Origin: Trichobilharzia szidati
Lineage: Eukaryota; Platyhelminthes; Trematoda; Strigeidida; Schistosomatidae
Length of the DNA: 64,000 bases
Assembly: GCA_944472155.2 (NCBI GenBank)
Contig: OX235272.1
Coordinates: 14,244,354-14,308,353 of the forward strand
Reading direction: 5' to 3'
Below, piece by piece: positions 62,777 to 64,000 of this stretch. The translations under genes and the position numbers were made by a program. Position 1 is the stretch's first letter. Each line of letters begins with the position of its first letter. The notes under the pieces were generated by a model. That model saw only the letters and a program-made list of their open reading frames with translations, was not told the origin of the DNA and made no database searches.

Positions 62777-62784
62777 GTGAGTGA

Positions 62785-63540
62785 GTGATCGATTGACTTA
62801 AGAAGAGAATGAAATTGAGTTGTTGTTTGCTTTTATTATCCTAACTTGTCATCTTCTATTGTCGATGTGTATGACAGAATTTACATGACTACTGTTAATT
62901 ATGCTCAGGGTTCTAATATGTAAGTAGCGGTTAAAATTAAGACTAAAGTGTAATATATCAGTTAAGACTCATCAGATGGAGTTAGTTAACTGGTAGGTAA
63001 TTCGGCTTCTTCTGTTTCCATTGTGAAACCTTTATCCATTGCTTCTCACTTCAGGGTACTCTATTTCATTCGGTGATCAACACATAGCCCCATTTATTGC
63101 TTAACGTCCTCAAAATTAATTTGTTAAAGTTATTTTTCTAATTGAAACGATGTAATTGGTCTCTGTTGACATGTCAGTTGCTGGTACGGACGCTTCCTTC
63201 CACGGTGTCTTGAGATAATGTAGCGATAATGTTCCTTGGTTGGTAGTGGGATCTTAAACGCACGTTTCGTCATATCTTAGATTCATCAGATGGATGTATC
63301 TGCATGCCCAATGAGTGATAGTTTCCCCACTGGGGGAGAAAAGACTAATTGTACACTCACAGTAACCCTTATAGTCGGTATATAAGGAATTCTTTGTAGA
63401 CAAAAGGAAGAGATATTGTTGTTATTTTATTATTGCACTACTGAAATGTTTAAACGTTATCTAATCGATTTTTTGGTGATTATAACTGTTTACCGATGTA
63501 AATCAGTCATAAATTGTGAAAGTTATAAAAACTGAAGATA
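62785..63540. other. Downstream intron (or 3' flank) with a degenerate Sm-alpha copy
   Basis: About 63240-63345 on the minus strand carries ctgatgaatctaagatatga and gacgaaacgtgc, a degenerate Sm-alpha ribozyme region. Otherwise unassigned. Confidence 0.4.
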
Positions 63541-63549
63541 TCAATATTC

Positions 63550-63872
63550 ATGGAGGATTTCATCATGAAGTGACATCAGTTCGAGAACCACTGGAAAACC
63601 TGGGAGCAGTGTACAGCTGTTTTGTCCTATTTTGGGACTCTTCAGTAGTATGCACCCACAGCCAGGGGTTCAAACCCAGGACCTTCTGGTGACAAGGCGC
63701 ACTCGTAGACCATTGAACCACTGGGACCCGATCCTGGGTTCGAACTCCGGTGGGTGCGTACTGCTGAAGAGTCCCACTACTCCCAGGTTTTCCAGTGGTT
63801 CTCTAACTGATGTCAGCTCATGATGAAATCCTCCATGCAATCAAATAAAATCCCTACAAAACCAATACTTGA
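63550..63872. repeat. Hammerhead SINE, inverted pair with 12-bp target duplication
   Basis: A minus arm (63550-63730) and a plus arm (63730-63872), 3' ends outward. atatcaatattc flanks both sides perfectly (63538-63549 and 63873-63884). The minus arm has CTGAAGA (63639-63645 reversed) joined to gtccc, but GAAAC has become aaaac. Confidence 0.82.
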
Positions 63873-64000
63873 ATATCAATATTCCTTGTGAAGTAGGTAA
63901 GTAACCATTTAAAATCATTCATAATGCAATCGTGAGTATCTTCTGGAAGCTTCAATTCTTAGATAATCACAATCTAGATAGCAGTTGTACTGAAGGCACT

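Noticed and set aside
1..64000. CRISPR arrays, operons, phage or prokaryotic defence systems
   Set aside because: Spliced genes, AT-rich introns and animal retroelements throughout; no regular spacer-repeat arrays.

Overview
The window is eukaryotic and AT-rich. It holds one intron-rich host gene whose exons make up about 5.5% of the sequence, embedded in dense repeats. Non-LTR (RTE-type) and Penelope-like retrotransposons, short solo LTRs and hammerhead-ribozyme SINEs resembling the schistosome Sm-alpha repeat together point to a blood fluke (Schistosomatidae, probably Schistosoma). The species cannot be told from the sequence alone.

Host gene. Sixteen consecutive plus-strand exons (2171 to 62776) join in one open frame. 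Every exon-exon phase matches and every intron is GT-AG. They encode about 1,172 residues of a long coiled coil followed by a basic, serine-rich tail. The order of motifs (an LQVEN repeat, a DYEHL/DYEQL segment, KENKSLLSQLQ, LLNQNQEIL, RQKQQLEEKVMEQY, then a QFL motif in the tail) is that of the CCDC88 family (Girdin/Daple, Hook-related proteins). The N-terminal Hook domain lies upstream of the window and the C-terminus probably downstream. Introns run from 1.5 to 11.8 kb.

Repeats fill the introns. (1) At least 16 5'-truncated RTE-like copies, in two main families (A and B, ending in AAT repeats) and several minor ones; one 1.96-kb copy sits inside an LTR with a 14-bp target duplication. (2) A second non-LTR family whose tails are tetranucleotide repeats. 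(3) About a dozen Penelope-like element (PLE) pieces carrying the GIY-YIG endonuclease and, in places, reverse-transcriptase remnants. (4) Solo LTRs with 4-bp duplications. (5) A SINE-like family of about 400 bp with Pol III A/B-box-like sequence followed by a hammerhead-type fold, present as tandem dimers whose period starts at the predicted self-cleavage site, and as inverted dimers. (6) A second hammerhead repeat (Sm-alpha-like) and two further tRNA-like SINE families.

Most notable pattern: SINEs and PLEs recur as head-to-head inverted dimers with their 3' ends facing outward, each pair bounded by one 7-14 bp direct repeat, so each pair looks like a single insertion event. The identical architecture in autonomous PLEs and in hammerhead SINEs suggests, as an inference, that the SINEs may be mobilised by PLE machinery. 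Several of these insertions lie within about 35 nt of host splice donors.

No rRNA, true tRNA gene, CRISPR array or prokaryotic operon is present.
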